The notes below the pieces were generated by a model. That model ran no database searches and had not been told where the DNA came from. It saw nothing but the letters and a program-made list of their open reading frames with translations. From Nocardia fluminea (GTDB lineage: Bacteria; Actinomycetota; Actinomycetes; Mycobacteriales; Mycobacteriaceae), in assembly GCF_002846365.1 (NCBI RefSeq), contig NZ_PJMW01000002.1, positions 186,001-250,000 of the forward strand: a stretch of DNA of 64,000 nucleotides, read 5' to 3'. Shown one piece after another: positions 9,474 through 19,598 of the stretch (position 1 is its first letter; each line of letters starts with the position of its first letter). The translations under genes and the position numbers were made by a program.

Positions 9474-9511
9474 TATTCGCTCAGAGCGCAATCAAATCAC
9501 GCCGCCGAAAC

Positions 9512-10876
9512 CTACTCAGCAGCGGCTTCGTCCAGCTCGACTTCAACGGAATCCGCAGGGTCACCGAACATTTCGGTGGTGTCGACCACGTTGCCGTCGG
9601 AATCGGTGACCTTCACCTGACCGACAACTCCGGCCAGCGCCTTGCCGCGTCGCACATCGGCGAACACCGCGCCCAGCTGGCCCGCCTGCTGCACCTGCTG
9701 GATGAACTGCTCCGGCGACATGCCGTAACGCTGCGCCTGGAACAGGATCCGCTCGGTCAGCTCCTGCTGGCCGACCTGGGTGTTCTCGGCCTCGGCGATG
9801 GCGTCGAGCAGCAGCTGGGTCTTCACCGACTTCTCGGCGGCTTCCTGGGTGTCCTTGTCGAACTCCTCGCGGGAGGAACCCTGCGCTTCGAGCGCCTCGG
9901 CCAGCTTGGCCTCGTCGTGGTCGAAACCGTGGACGGCGTCGTGGACCACGGCGTCGACCTCGGCCTTGACGACGGCCTCGGGCAGCGGGACCTCGACGGT
10001 CTCGAGCAGGGTGTCGAGCACCTTGTCCCGGATCGAACCGGCCTGCTCGACCTTCTTGACGCGCTCGACGCGGCCCTTCAGGTCTTCCTTGAGCTCGTCG
10101 ATGGTGTCGAACTCACTGGCCAGCTGGGCGAACTCGTCGTCGGCCTCGGGCAGCTCGCGCTCCTTCACCGACTGCACGGCGACGGTGATCAGCGCTTCCT
10201 TGCCCGCGTGGTCGCCCGCGACCAGGGTGGAGGTGAACTCGGCGGACTCGCCGGCCTTCAGGCCGATGACGGCCTCGTCGAGGCCCTCGATCAGCTGACC
10301 CGAACCGACCTCGTGCGACAGGCCGGTGGTGGCCGCCTCGGGGACGTCGGCACCGTCGACGGTGGCCGACAGGTCGATCGACACGAAGTCGCCATCGGCC
10401 ACGGCACGCTCGACACCGGTCAGGGTGCCGAAGCGCTGACGCAGCGAGGTGAGCTGCTCCTCGATGTCGTCGTCACCGATGGTGAAGGAATCGACGGTCA
10501 CCTCGATGCCCGAGTAGTCGGGCAGCGCGATCTCGGGACGCACGTCGACCTCGGCGGTGAACGCCAGCTCTTCGCCGTCTTCGATCTTGGTGATCTCGAT
10601 CTCGGGCTGGCCGATGACCTTGACCTCCGCGGTCTGGACGGCCTCGGCGTACTTGTTCGGCAGCGCGTCGTTGACGACCTGCTCGAGCACGGCGCCACGG
10701 CCGACACGGGTCTCGATCAGCTTGGCCGGAGCCTTGCCGGGGCGGAAGCCGGGGATCTTGACCTGCTGCGCCAGCGCCTTGTAGGCCTTGTCGAAGTCGG
10801 GCTTCAGCTCCTCGAAGGGCACCTCGACGTTGATCCGGACCCGGGTCGGGCTCAGCTGCTCGACGGTGCTCTTCAC
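9512..10876 (-). CDS. tig: trigger factor
   Basis: A 454-aa ribosome-bound chaperone and prolyl isomerase. The ribosome-docking signature GFRPGKAP is at residues 43-50. An FKBP-like domain follows near ~160-240, then the helical C-terminal arms and an acidic tail. The GTG at 10876 is chosen because AGGAG lies 7 bases upstream. An ATG two codons earlier has only one base of spacing, and mycobacterial trigger factors also begin [17 protein letters not shown]. It sits upstream of clpP1P2 on the same strand but with its own terminator. Confidence 0.96.
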   Translation of the reverse strand: MKSTVEQLSPTRVRINVEVPFEELKPDFDKAYKALAQQVKIPGFRPGKAPAKLIETRVGRGAVLEQVVNDALPNKYAEAVQTAEVKVIGQPEIEITKIEDGEELAFTAEVDVRPEIALPDYSGIEVTVDSFTIGDDDIEEQLTSLRQRFGTLTGVERAVADGDFVSIDLSATVDGADVPEAATTGLSHEVGSGQLIEGLDEAVIGLKAGESAEFTSTLVAGDHAGKEALITVAVQSVKERELPEADDEFAQLASEFDTIDELKEDLKGRVERVKKVEQAGSIRDKVLDTLLETVEVPLPEAVVKAEVDAVVHDAVHGFDHDEAKLAEALEAQGSSREEFDKDTQEAAEKSVKTQLLLDAIAEAENTQVGQQELTERILFQAQRYGMSPEQFIQQVQQAGQLGAVFADVRRGKALAGVVGQVKVTDSDGNVVDTTEMFGDPADSVEVELDEAAAE

Positions 10877-11036
10877 GGACATACTCCTTGGTTCGTAGTT
10901 CATGGTGGTGTCCCCGCAGGGGGCGACGCGCCAAAGTCAGGCACGGCTAAGCCAGGTGCGGCGCATAATGCGCATCCCGACCAGGGTAGTTGACCGCCCG
11001 CGCGGTCGCGCAATCGGTGTTTGGTTGAGGGTGACG

Positions 11037-11582
11037 CTAGCGGCCGACCTGCACGGCGTCGGTCACGAAGACCAAGGTCTCGTTCGGCGGGACGCCGTTG
11101 CCGCCTTCGCCGTAGCCGAGGTTCGGCGGCACGATCAGCAGCCTGCGTGTGCCCTGCTGCACGCCGATCAGGCCCTCGTCCCAGCCCTGGATGACCTGGC
11201 CCGCGCCGAGGGTGAGCCCGAACGGCTTGCCGCGCTGGAAGGAGCTGTCGAGCACCTGCTTGTCCGACCAGGTGACCAGCTCGTAGTTCATGGTCAACGG
11301 CTGCCCGGCCACCGCACCCGGCCCGCTGCCCGCCACGAGGTCCTTGACGATCAAGGACTTGGGCGGGTCGCAGGTGTCGGGAATGGTGATCTCGGGCGCC
11401 TCCCCGAAGCCGCCGCTGACCTTCACTTCGTCGGCGGTGCATTCGAGGCCGGTGCTCGCGGAGTTTCCGGCGGCCACGCTCGAGCTAGACGAGCCCGAAT
11501 CCGTGTCGGAGCCGCAGGCCGCTGTCGTGATCGCGGCGGCCGCGACGAGTCCGATTCCGATGATCCTGCCGAGAGAATGCAT
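11037..11582 (-). CDS. FKBP-type peptidyl-prolyl isomerase lipoprotein
   Basis: A 181-aa protein. The N-terminal signal peptide ends in a lipobox-like TAAC (Cys23 from the ATG at 11582), so it is probably lipid-anchored outside the membrane. The C-terminal ~110 residues form an FKBP domain: GQPLTMNYELVTW, then GAGQVIQGWDEGLIG, then IVPPNLGYGEGG. A serine-rich linker separates the two. An ATG at 11591 is an alternative start. It probably folds exported proteins. Confidence 0.88.
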   Translation of the reverse strand: MHSLGRIIGIGLVAAAAITTAACGSDTDSGSSSSSVAAGNSASTGLECTADEVKVSGGFGEAPEITIPDTCDPPKSLIVKDLVAGSGPGAVAGQPLTMNYELVTWSDKQVLDSSFQRGKPFGLTLGAGQVIQGWDEGLIGVQQGTRRLLIVPPNLGYGEGGNGVPPNETLVFVTDAVQVGR

Positions 11583-11744
11583 GGCCCGCACAGTAATCGA
11601 CCGCCGTCGCGGCGTCTGGAACCGGCACGACGGTAGGCTCGGCGGTGCGTTTCTCCACCGGTGTCGCCGGTCCTCGATCGGCGCCCGGGCAGGCCCCCGC
11701 GGCGCGGACGGCGCCGTGACCTCATCGAGTGCGAGGAGTCCACG

Positions 11745-14213
11745 ATGACCGAAACCACCTTGGGCGATACCGCGGCGGACAATGTGGGCGACGGTCAGGG
11801 CGAGACGATCGCACCGAAGCCCTACGTCCTCACCGACGCGCCCGGTCCGCTCTCGCGCGACGAACTCGTCGCGATCGACGCGTGGTGGCGGGCGTCGAAC
11901 TATCTCGCGGTGGGCCAGATCTATTTGATGGGCAATCCGCTGCTGCGCACCCCGCTGGTCCCCGGCGACATCAAGCCGCGCCTGCTAGGTCACTTCGGCA
12001 CGGTGCCCGGCCTCAATCTGGTGTGGGCCCATGCCAATCGGGTGATCCGGGACCGCGGCCTGAACGCGGTCTACGTCGCGGGCCCCGGTCACGGCGGACC
12101 CGGTCCCAACGCCTGCGCGTGGCTCGAGGACGCCTACGCCCAGCTGGAGCCGGACCTGCCCCGCGATGCCGACGGCATGCGCAGGTTCTTCCATCGGTTC
12201 TCCTTCCCCGGCGGGGTGCCGAGTCACTGCGCGCCGGAGACGCCGGGCTCGTTCCACGAGGGCGGTGAGCTCGGTTACTCCCTGCTGCACGCCTACGGCG
12301 CCGCCCTCGACAACCCCGATCTCGTGGTGTTCTGCGTGGTCGGTGACGGTGAAGCCGAGACCGGTCCATTGGCCGGCAGCTGGCACGCGAACAAATTCCT
12401 CAACGCCGGGCGTGACGGCGCGGTGGTGCCGATCCTCGCGCTCAACGAGTACAAGATCGCCAATCCGACGATCCTCGCCCGCGTCCCCGAGGAAGAGCTG
12501 GTCGAGCTGCTGCGTGGCTACGGTTACGAACCGCTGATCGTCTCCGGTAACGACCCCGCGCCCGTCCACCAGGCGATGGCCACCGCGATGGACACCTGCA
12601 TCGACCGGATCGCGCGGTTCCAGCGGGCCGCCCGCGAGGACGGGGACACCCAGCGTCCACGCTGGCCGATGATCGTGATGCACACGCCCAAGGGCTGGAC
12701 CTGCCCCCCGATGGTCGACGGCGAACGGGTCGAGGGCACGTTCCGCGCCCATCAGGTGCCGCTGCCCAACGCGCGCACCGACGCCGAGCACCGGCGGGTG
12801 CTGGAATCGTGGTTGCGGTCGTATCGGCCGGAGGAACTGTTCGACCAGGACGGGTCGCCGGTGCGGGTCCTGCTGGAGCAGGTGCCGGCGAATCCGATGA
12901 GTCTGAACCCGGTTGCCAACGGCGGCTTGCTGATTCGCGACCTCGATCTGCCCGGCTGGCGCGACTACTGCGTGGACGTGGTCTCGCCCGGTACGGGTCA
13001 GCACGAGGCCACCCGGGTCCTCGGCAGCTGGCTGCGCGATGTCACCACGCGCAATCCGCACAACTTCCTCACCTTCGCCCCCGACGAACTGGTCAGCAAT
13101 CGGTTGCAGGACATCCTCGAGGTGACCGGGCGCGACTGGCAGGCGGAAGTCGGGCGCTGGGATGTCGATCTGTCGACGTCGGGTCGCGCGGTCGAGGTGC
13201 TGTCGGAGCACATGTGCGAGGGCCTGCTGGAGGGATACCTGCTGACCGGCCGCCACGGCGTCTTCACCTGCTACGAGGCGTTCATCCACATCGTCGACGC
13301 CATGTTCAATCAGCACGCCAAGTGGCTCGACGCCAGCTCGGCGGTGCCGTGGCGGCGCAAGATCCCCAGCCTGAACTACCTGCTCACCTCGCATGTGTGG
13401 CGGCAGGACCACAACGGGTTCACCCACCAGGATCCCGGGTTCCTCGACGTGGTGGCGAACAAGAGTCCCGACATCGTGCGCGTGTACCTGCCGCCGGATA
13501 CCAACACGCTGCTGTCGACCTACGACCACTGCCTGCGATCGCTGCACTACGCCAACGTGGTCGTGGCGGGCAAACAGCCGGGCCCGGACTGGCTCTCGGC
13601 CGAGGAGGCGAGCCTGCACTGCACGCGCGGTCTCGGGATCTGGGAGTGGGCGTGTCACAACGACGACCCGGGCACCACGCCCGATGTCGTCCTCGGCTGC
13701 GCGGGCGACATACCGACCCTGGAAACCCTGGCCGCGGTGGCGATCCTGCGCGATCGGTTGCCGGACCTACGGATTCGCTTCGTCAATGTCGTCGACCTGA
13801 TGCGGCTGCTGCCCGCCGGCGAGCACCCACACGGCCTGCCCGACGCCGAGTTCGACGCCCTGTTCACCACCGACCGCCCGGTGATCTTCGCGTTCCACGG
13901 CTACCCGTGGCTGGTCCACCGGCTCACCTACAGCCGCACCAACCACGCCAACCTGCACGTGCGCGGCTACAAGGAGAAGGGCACCACCACCACACCGTTC
14001 GACATGGTGATGCTCAACGATCTGGACCGCTTCCATCTCGTGCTCGATGTGATCGACCGGGTTCCCGGCTTGCGCGAACGGGCGGCGGGGCTGCGCCAGG
14101 AAATCGTCGACGCCCGGCTGATCGCCCGCCGCTGGACCCGCGAACAGGGCGCCGACATCCCCGTCGTGGCGGAGTGGGTCTGGCCCGACCCGGCGATCCC
14201 CACCGCGCGGTAA
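11745..14213 (+). CDS. xfp: xylulose-5-phosphate / fructose-6-phosphate phosphoketolase
   Basis: An 822-aa thiamine-diphosphate enzyme that splits xylulose-5-phosphate or fructose-6-phosphate to acetyl phosphate. Family blocks are seen: [25 protein letters not shown], and the ThDP-binding [15 protein letters not shown]. Also present are [10 protein letters not shown] and, in the C-terminal half, [18 protein letters not shown] and [16 protein letters not shown]. Length matches the family. The ATG at 11745 follows GAGGAG by 7 bases. No acetate kinase or phosphotransacetylase gene is nearby. Confidence 0.96.
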   Translation: MTETTLGDTAADNVGDGQGETIAPKPYVLTDAPGPLSRDELVAIDAWWRASNYLAVGQIYLMGNPLLRTPLVPGDIKPRLLGHFGTVPGLNLVWAHANRVIRDRGLNAVYVAGPGHGGPGPNACAWLEDAYAQLEPDLPRDADGMRRFFHRFSFPGGVPSHCAPETPGSFHEGGELGYSLLHAYGAALDNPDLVVFCVVGDGEAETGPLAGSWHANKFLNAGRDGAVVPILALNEYKIANPTILARVPEEELVELLRGYGYEPLIVSGNDPAPVHQAMATAMDTCIDRIARFQRAAREDGDTQRPRWPMIVMHTPKGWTCPPMVDGERVEGTFRAHQVPLPNARTDAEHRRVLESWLRSYRPEELFDQDGSPVRVLLEQVPANPMSLNPVANGGLLIRDLDLPGWRDYCVDVVSPGTGQHEATRVLGSWLRDVTTRNPHNFLTFAPDELVSNRLQDILEVTGRDWQAEVGRWDVDLSTSGRAVEVLSEHMCEGLLEGYLLTGRHGVFTCYEAFIHIVDAMFNQHAKWLDASSAVPWRRKIPSLNYLLTSHVWRQDHNGFTHQDPGFLDVVANKSPDIVRVYLPPDTNTLLSTYDHCLRSLHYANVVVAGKQPGPDWLSAEEASLHCTRGLGIWEWACHNDDPGTTPDVVLGCAGDIPTLETLAAVAILRDRLPDLRIRFVNVVDLMRLLPAGEHPHGLPDAEFDALFTTDRPVIFAFHGYPWLVHRLTYSRTNHANLHVRGYKEKGTTTTPFDMVMLNDLDRFHLVLDVIDRVPGLRERAAGLRQEIVDARLIARRWTREQGADIPVVAEWVWPDPAIPTAR

Positions 14214-14257
14214 CGCGGTTGCGGCGCGGGCCCGCCCTGCACGACGATGGAAGGGAT

Positions 14258-15061
14258 ATGACCCAACCCCGCCGCACCGACCTCCTCCCCCGCGACCGCC
14301 GCGATCTGACCGGGCCGTTCGACGTGATCGGCGACGTCCACGGCTGCCGCGCCGAATTGGAAACTCTGCTCGGTGAACTCGGCTACGCCCTCGACCGCGA
14401 CGACCGCGGCCGCCCGATCGGTGCCGCCCACCCCGGCGATCGCACTGTGGTCTTCGTCGGCGACCTCGTCGACCGTGGCCCCGACACTCCCGGCGTGCTG
14501 CGCCTGGTGATGGGGATGGTGGCCGCGAGAACCGCCCTGTGCGTCACCGGCAATCACGATCACAAACTGATGCGCGCCCTCGACGGCCGCAATGTCCGCA
14601 TCGCGCACGGACTCGAACAGTCGCTGTCGCAACTGGCCGGCGAAGACCTCGTGTTCCGCACGGCCGCACACGCTTTCCTGAGCGACCTGCCGAGCCATTA
14701 CCTGCTCGACGGCGGCAAGCTCGTCGTCGCCCACGCGGGTCTGCCCGAAAGCCTGCACGGCAGCACGTCCGGCCGGGCCCGCTCCTTCGCCCTCTACGGC
14801 GCCCCGACCGGTGAGCTCGACGAACACGGCTACCCGATCCGCTACGACTGGGCCCAGGACTACCGGGGCAGCGCCACCGTCCTCTACGGCCACACCCCCG
14901 TGCACGCTTTGAGCTGGGTCAACAACACCCTGTGCCTCGATACCGGCGCCGTCTTCGGCGGCACCCTCTCCGCCCTGCGCTATCCCGAGATGACCACGAT
15001 CTCGGTCCCCGCCGAACAGGTCTGGAGCGAGCGCGCGGGCATCACGCCCGTGCGTGATTGA
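14258..15061 (+). CDS. metallophosphoesterase
   Basis: A 267-aa calcineurin-type phosphatase. The metal-binding motifs come in order: GDVHG (residues 25-29), GDLVDRGPD (~70), GNHDHK (~98), HAG and a late YGHTPVHAL. The pattern is that of the Ap4A-hydrolase / PrpE / Pnkp-phosphatase group, so the substrate may be a dinucleotide or a nucleic-acid end. It starts 44 bp after xfp on the same strand, behind AAGGGAT, so co-transcription is likely. Confidence 0.8.
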   Translation: MTQPRRTDLLPRDRRDLTGPFDVIGDVHGCRAELETLLGELGYALDRDDRGRPIGAAHPGDRTVVFVGDLVDRGPDTPGVLRLVMGMVAARTALCVTGNHDHKLMRALDGRNVRIAHGLEQSLSQLAGEDLVFRTAAHAFLSDLPSHYLLDGGKLVVAHAGLPESLHGSTSGRARSFALYGAPTGELDEHGYPIRYDWAQDYRGSATVLYGHTPVHALSWVNNTLCLDTGAVFGGTLSALRYPEMTTISVPAEQVWSERAGITPVRD

Positions 15062-15192
15062 GGCTTCCAGCGCCGGCTGCCGGGATCCGTCGCCGAATCG
15101 TCAACTCGAACCTGGGTGTGACATGCGGATTTCCGCCCGAATGGGCCTACCATCAGCAGCGGACGACCCGACTCATCGATGAGGAGAGGTTC

Positions 15193-15552
15193 ATGCGCCG
15201 TACATTTCTCGCTCTGTCCGTACTCGCTCCGCTGATGGTCGGCGGTATCGCGAGCGCCGATCCAGCACCGCAGGGGACGGGGTCGCTGACGGCGTGGACG
15301 TTCACCGGACGGGAACCGGTTCCGGTGAACCGGGCCGATATCGAGGTGACGCCGTGCGATGCGAAGCAGGTGGTCGCGACGCTGGTCAGCGGGGCCGACG
15401 GACGCGCCACGGTGACGCTGCCCGCGGGCTGTTACGAGGCGAAGGTGGTGACCGTGCCCGGCGGCTGTGGACTGTCCGTCACCGAACCGGTGCGCGTCAC
15501 CGTGGCCCCGGGTACCGAGGCGCGGGCGGACTTCCGGTTCGGCTGCGCCTGA
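15193..15552 (+). CDS. small secreted protein of unknown function
   Basis: A 119-aa protein. The N-terminal signal peptide (RR, hydrophobic core, cleavage after ASA) ends around residue 23. The mature ~96 residues hold four cysteines (PCDAK, GCYEAK, GCGL, GCA end) and a predicted all-beta pattern, like a carboxypeptidase-regulatory or transthyretin-like fold. GAGGAGAGG precedes the ATG. I do not recognise the family. Confidence 0.7.
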   Translation: MRRTFLALSVLAPLMVGGIASADPAPQGTGSLTAWTFTGREPVPVNRADIEVTPCDAKQVVATLVSGADGRATVTLPAGCYEAKVVTVPGGCGLSVTEPVRVTVAPGTEARADFRFGCA

Positions 15553-15559
15553 GGGACCT

Positions 15560-16318
15560 TCAGTCCTTCGGGCCACCGGCGACGTAGATGACCTGACCCG
15601 AGACGAAGCCGGCACCCTCGCTCACGAAGAACGCGGCGGTGTTGGCGATGTCCTCGGGGGTGCCGACCCGGTTCACCGGGATCTGCGCGGCCGCGGCGGC
15701 CTTGAACGCCTCGAAGTCGGCGCCGACCCTGGCGGCGGTGGCCGCGGTCATCTCGGTTTCGATGAAGCCGGGCGCGATCGCGTTGGCGGTGACGCCGAAC
15801 TTGCCGAGTTCGAAGGCCAGGGTTTTGGTGAATCCCTGCATGCCGGCCTTGGCCGCGGAGTAGTTGGCCTGGCCGCGGTTGCCGAGTGCCGAGGTGCTCG
15901 ACAGGTTGACGATGCGGCCGAACTTCGCCTCGACCATGTACTTCTGCACGGCGCGGGTCATCAGGAAGGCACCGCGCAGGTGCACGTTCATGACGGTGTC
16001 CCAGTCGTCGGCCGACATCTTGAACAGCAGGTTGTCGCGCAGCACGCCGGCGTTGTTGACCAGTACGGTCGGCGCGCCGAGCTCGGTGGCGATCCGCTCC
16101 ACCGCGGCGGCCACGGCCGCTTCGTCGGCCACATCGGCGCCCACCGCGAGCGCTGCGCCCCCGGCGGCCTCGATGGCGTCGACGGTGCCCGCGCAGGCGG
16201 CTTCGTCGAGATCGAGGACAGCGACGGCGTAGCCGTCGGTCGCGAGCTTCGTGGCCACGGCGGCGCCGATGCCACGGGCGGCTCCGGTGACGATCGCGAC
16301 CTTGCGTTGCGTGGGCAT
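15560..16318 (-). CDS. short-chain dehydrogenase/reductase, FabG-like
   Basis: A 252-aa NAD(P)-dependent oxidoreductase. It has the cofactor motif TGAARGIG (residues ~11-18), NNAG, and the catalytic Ser in NLSSTS with YSAAK. The C-terminal IAPGFIETEM block is close to 3-oxoacyl-ACP reductases. It ends 7 bp from the convergent secreted-protein gene. Its upstream region abuts attL of the integrated element, so its original upstream neighbour would have been tRNA-Pro. Confidence 0.88.
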   Translation of the reverse strand: MPTQRKVAIVTGAARGIGAAVATKLATDGYAVAVLDLDEAACAGTVDAIEAAGGAALAVGADVADEAAVAAAVERIATELGAPTVLVNNAGVLRDNLLFKMSADDWDTVMNVHLRGAFLMTRAVQKYMVEAKFGRIVNLSSTSALGNRGQANYSAAKAGMQGFTKTLAFELGKFGVTANAIAPGFIETEMTAATAARVGADFEAFKAAAAAQIPVNRVGTPEDIANTAAFFVSEGAGFVSGQVIYVAGGPKD

Positions 16319-16350
16319 CCGTCTCCTACAAGCCTGAGCTGGGCGAATGG

Positions 16351-16402
<52 letters not shown>

Positions 16403-16442
16403 GGGAATCGCCCCGAGGTCAGAGGGTACAGCAGGTGCCTAT

Positions 16443-16460
16443 GTGCGTCCTACGTGCAAC
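16443..16460. promoter_or_regulatory. candidate integrase arm site, left
   Basis: GTGCG-N3-TACGTGCAAC. The same motif is at 30485-30502 near attR (15 of 18 bases identical, same orientation). A shared motif near both ends suits arm-type integrase or Xis binding. Confidence 0.35.
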
Positions 16461-16472
16461 ATCTCGGCGTGG

Positions 16473-17591
16473 TCAGTGCATGACGATTCCGGGCGGCAAC
16501 TTGGCTGCGTCCCCGCTTCGTGCGATCTCGCTGAGCCGGATAGCGATCTCACGGTCACGCCCGGCGACCATGTGCATGTACCGCGATGCCGCCTGATCCG
16601 AAGAATGGCCGGCGCGCTTCTTGAGGTCGGCCAGGGTTGCCCCCGATGCCGCCGCGAGCGATTGCCCGGTGTGGCGAAGATCGTGGAACGTCCCGGTGAA
16701 ACCGACCTTCTTCTTCGCTCGGTTGAACGCCTGCGAGATCGCGTTGCCCCGCATCGGTGCGCCGTCCCGGCCGACGAAGAACCGTTCAGGCCCGGCGAAT
16801 TCTTCGGCGTGCTTGCGCACCCACGGAATGATGTGCGGCGGTATGGCGATCGGTCGACCGCCGGCGTCTGTCTTCGGGTCCTTGTCGAACGCGAGATCGG
16901 ATTCGAGCATCTCGACCCGGTTGCGGATCACCCACGCAGTTGCTGAATCAATGTCGACGAACGCCGTTTGCAGAGCGCACAGCTCACCGCGGCGGATTTC
17001 ACACCAGGCCGCCATCAGCACGGCCGCGCGGTACCGCGGTGGGATTGCCTCTACCAGCTGCTCGATCACCGCAGGCGTGGCAATCGGGCGTTCCTTCGCC
17101 CTGTCCGCGCCAGCACCCCGAATCTGGCAAGGGTTGGAGGCGACAGCCCGTTCACGCACAGCACAGTTCATGACGGTGCTCAGAAAGCGATACGACTGCG
17201 CGATCGAGGTGCGGCCACCCTTCCCCGCCGTCACCTTCTTGTGCCAGGCCCGAACCACCATGGGCGTCATCGCGACCAGCGGCACGTCATGGAGGTCGAC
17301 CATGTGCAACCGGAGGTTCCGCAGGCACGTTTCCTCCCACCGCAACCCCACTTCCGGATTGTCGTGCAGGTACGCCTTCGCGTAGTCCTCGAAGCGTTGC
17401 CGACCGGCACCGTCATCCAGCCACGTCCCCCGGCTGATGTCAGTTTCGATCTTGACCAACCACCGGTCCGCGTCCGTCTTGGTACGGAACGTGTTGGGCG
17501 CATTCTGGCGCCGACCGTTCGGGGCGATGAACGACGCTTGGAACTTCCCGGATGGCAACTTGCGAACGTTGCCGAACCGCCGTCGAGCCAT
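16473..17591 (-). CDS. int: tyrosine integrase of the AICE
   Basis: A 372-aa site-specific recombinase. The N-terminal part resembles the AP2-like arm-binding domain (RKLPSGKFQASFIAPNGRR), followed by a SAM-like core-binding domain. The catalytic domain has the first Arg in WCEIRRGEL, HDLRHTG, and GHSSDQAASRYMH with the His and nucleophile Tyr. The ATG at 17591 overlaps the xis stop (TGATG). An upstream in-frame start at 17618 would add nine residues inside xis and is less likely. The gene points toward attL, the usual AICE arrangement. Confidence 0.95.
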   Translation of the reverse strand: MARRRFGNVRKLPSGKFQASFIAPNGRRQNAPNTFRTKTDADRWLVKIETDISRGTWLDDGAGRQRFEDYAKAYLHDNPEVGLRWEETCLRNLRLHMVDLHDVPLVAMTPMVVRAWHKKVTAGKGGRTSIAQSYRFLSTVMNCAVRERAVASNPCQIRGAGADRAKERPIATPAVIEQLVEAIPPRYRAAVLMAAWCEIRRGELCALQTAFVDIDSATAWVIRNRVEMLESDLAFDKDPKTDAGGRPIAIPPHIIPWVRKHAEEFAGPERFFVGRDGAPMRGNAISQAFNRAKKKVGFTGTFHDLRHTGQSLAAASGATLADLKKRAGHSSDQAASRYMHMVAGRDREIAIRLSEIARSGDAAKLPPGIVMH

Positions 17592-17818
17592 CACGCCACC
17601 GCCTTGCCGCCGAACCAACGAACCTCGATCGGCTCGACACGACCGGCTTGCGCGAAGGCTTCGAGATCCGACCGCTTGAACCGCACGTAGCTGCCGACCT
17701 TGTAGAACACCACCCGCCGTTCGGCCACGATGCGCCGAATGAACCGGACGCCCGTCCCGAGGTACTCGGCGGCCTGTTCGACCGTCAGGTACTCAGCATT
17801 CATATCGCCACTCATCAC
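17591..17818 (-). CDS. xis: excisionase, MerR/HTH_17-type
   Basis: A 75-aa DNA-binding protein with a single winged helix: LTVEQAAEYLGTGVRFIRRIV, then VGSYVRFKRSDLEAF. This is the standard AICE excisionase layout between rep and int. Starts at 17818 (GTG), 17815 or 17803 are all possible. The stop overlaps the int start by one base. Confidence 0.88.
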   Translation of the reverse strand: MMSGDMNAEYLTVEQAAEYLGTGVRFIRRIVAERRVVFYKVGSYVRFKRSDLEAFAQAGRVEPIEVRWFGGKAVA

Positions 17819-17831
17819 CTACACCTCTCCC

Positions 17832-19562
17832 CTACGCTGCCGATTGCTGATTGATCGAAATATGCTGTGGCACAACGCTGTTATGCGACTCTTGCTGGTT
17901 TCCGGGTGGGCTTTCTGCCTGCACGAGCCGGGCCGTTGTGTACTGCGCACGGTTGTTGATCCGGGCAACGACCGCGTTCATGATCAGGTGCTCGATCGGC
18001 GGTGCGTCTTTGTCGCCGGGACGAACCGGAGTGATCCGCAGGTGCGAGGTATCCGGCTTCACGATCCCGGCAGCGGCCAGGGATTGCCGAACAAATTCGA
18101 CGCGATCGGCCCTGTGATCGGGCAGGGTCTTGCCGGTCCATTTCTTCGACACCAACACCCGCCGACCGGGCAAGCCGAGGGTGTCGCGACGGTGGGCTTT
18201 GCCCTTGCACCGACCGGGGACGGTCTTCTCTGTGGCGCCCTTGGGGACGATGCCGTAGCGCAACCACACACCACAGCGCGGCGAGCACGGAGTGTGCTGC
18301 AGCTCGGCGTGGAGCCGGTCGTAATGCACGGCTGTGCGCCGGGAGTCGGTGTCGAGGACATCAGCGATCGACTTGGTCAGGTACTTGGTGAGGTAGCGGA
18401 CTTTGTTCTCGCACTTGTCGGTTCCAGCGAGAACGGCCTGGGGGTCGATCTGGGCGCCGAAGCGGATCACGTGTGCAGGGTCGAGTTCATCGACGGTATC
18501 CATCACGTCGAGGGCTTCGTTCCAGCCGGTCAGAGGTCGGCGGGTGCGGGGGTCGACGAAAGTGCCGGCGTCGTAGTCCCAAACGGGCATCTTGTCGTCG
18601 CGGTAGACCTCGCGATCATGGTGGGGCCACCAGATCTGGCGGTAGGTCGCCGCAGTGACCTGCTCGAAAGTCTTGCGCGAGATCGAGCCTCGAATCGCGA
18701 TGTGCAGGTGCGGGGCACCACGCTTCTGCGGTTCCACGGTCGCGAAGTACTGCACATCCCAGCCCACAGCACGCCGCAGGTTCTGCACCCAGCGGTCGAA
18801 CAGGGCAGCAAAGTGGACGATGTCGCGAGCGGCGCGGCTGTAGTCGTAGGTTTCGGGATCACGCGGGGAGCCGTCACCGCAGACCTTGCCGTCCTTCGTC
18901 TTGGCGCCGGTGCGGTTGATAGCCCCATACGACGGCATGGTCAGCGTGAGAAACGTCGAGGGCCGGTACTTGCCGCCGTAGAGCTTGCCGACCGTGGTCT
19001 TTTCCACCCTCAGACGGGGCAGGTCGGGCGCATCCTGGCGCCGGCGGGTTGACTTCGCTTTGCGGCGCGGCTTTTCATCAAGCGAGGGGAAGCGGCCACG
19101 GACTCCGAGTTCGCGCAGCTCCCCGTCCAGCTCGGCGACCAGGCCCCGAATGGCGTCGGCGAGTTCGTCGTCTCCGTCGTTGCGAGCGTCGTGATAGTCG
19201 TTGAACAGCCGGGCCCGATGCGCAAGGATTTCGCGCTGCGCGTCGGTCGGTTCGGTGGTTTCAGCGATCGGTTCGGCGTCGAGGGTCCAGCCTTCACGGA
19301 GTTGTGTCATCCGCAGGGAGCGGGCGGCTTTGGCGCAGGCGGGGCATTTGTTGGCGTCGGTGGCCTTGCAGGGTGCGCCGAGGTAGGTGACCGTGCCGGT
19401 TGTCGGGTCCACGGCTCGCATGGGTACGAGTCGGGTGCAGATGTCTTCTTTGTCGGCGGCGCTGGCGGCGATGTCTTTCAGGTCCGGCATCGCACGTCGG
19501 TCGGCGGCGGTTTGGCGGGCAGGACGGCCGAGAGAGGCCGATCCGGTGGCGTTGTCAGACAT
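17832..19562 (-). CDS. repSA: RepSA-like rolling-circle replication initiator
   Basis: A 576-aa protein related to the pSAM2 initiator that replicates excised AICEs. The HUH metal-binding motif is APHLHIAIRG, preceded by YFATVEPQKRG. The catalytic tyrosine region is VRYLTKYLTKSI. A CxxC pair (KCPACAKAAR) lies in the N-terminal part, and a second Cys cluster (CSPRC) follows the tyrosines. Length is normal for AICE Rep proteins. It lies 13 bp upstream of xis, giving rep-xis-int transcription. Confidence 0.9.
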   Translation of the reverse strand: MSDNATGSASLGRPARQTAADRRAMPDLKDIAASAADKEDICTRLVPMRAVDPTTGTVTYLGAPCKATDANKCPACAKAARSLRMTQLREGWTLDAEPIAETTEPTDAQREILAHRARLFNDYHDARNDGDDELADAIRGLVAELDGELRELGVRGRFPSLDEKPRRKAKSTRRRQDAPDLPRLRVEKTTVGKLYGGKYRPSTFLTLTMPSYGAINRTGAKTKDGKVCGDGSPRDPETYDYSRAARDIVHFAALFDRWVQNLRRAVGWDVQYFATVEPQKRGAPHLHIAIRGSISRKTFEQVTAATYRQIWWPHHDREVYRDDKMPVWDYDAGTFVDPRTRRPLTGWNEALDVMDTVDELDPAHVIRFGAQIDPQAVLAGTDKCENKVRYLTKYLTKSIADVLDTDSRRTAVHYDRLHAELQHTPCSPRCGVWLRYGIVPKGATEKTVPGRCKGKAHRRDTLGLPGRRVLVSKKWTGKTLPDHRADRVEFVRQSLAAAGIVKPDTSHLRITPVRPGDKDAPPIEHLIMNAVVARINNRAQYTTARLVQAESPPGNQQESHNSVVPQHISINQQSAA

Positions 19563-19598
19563 GGTGCGGCCTCCCCCGATCGTGGTGGTGGGTGTGGG

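Noticed and set aside
9395..10993. 532-codon open frame antisense to tig
   Set aside because: Mirror of the trigger-factor gene; the Leu/Gly/Val-rich composition is typical of antisense frames.
11985..13658. 557-codon open frame antisense to xfp
   Set aside because: Explained by phosphoketolase coding bias on the other strand.
12809..14257. Long frame leading into the metallophosphoesterase
   Set aside because: The part before 14258 overlaps xfp in another frame and is Arg/Ala-rich; the real start is the ATG at 14258 with a ribosome site.
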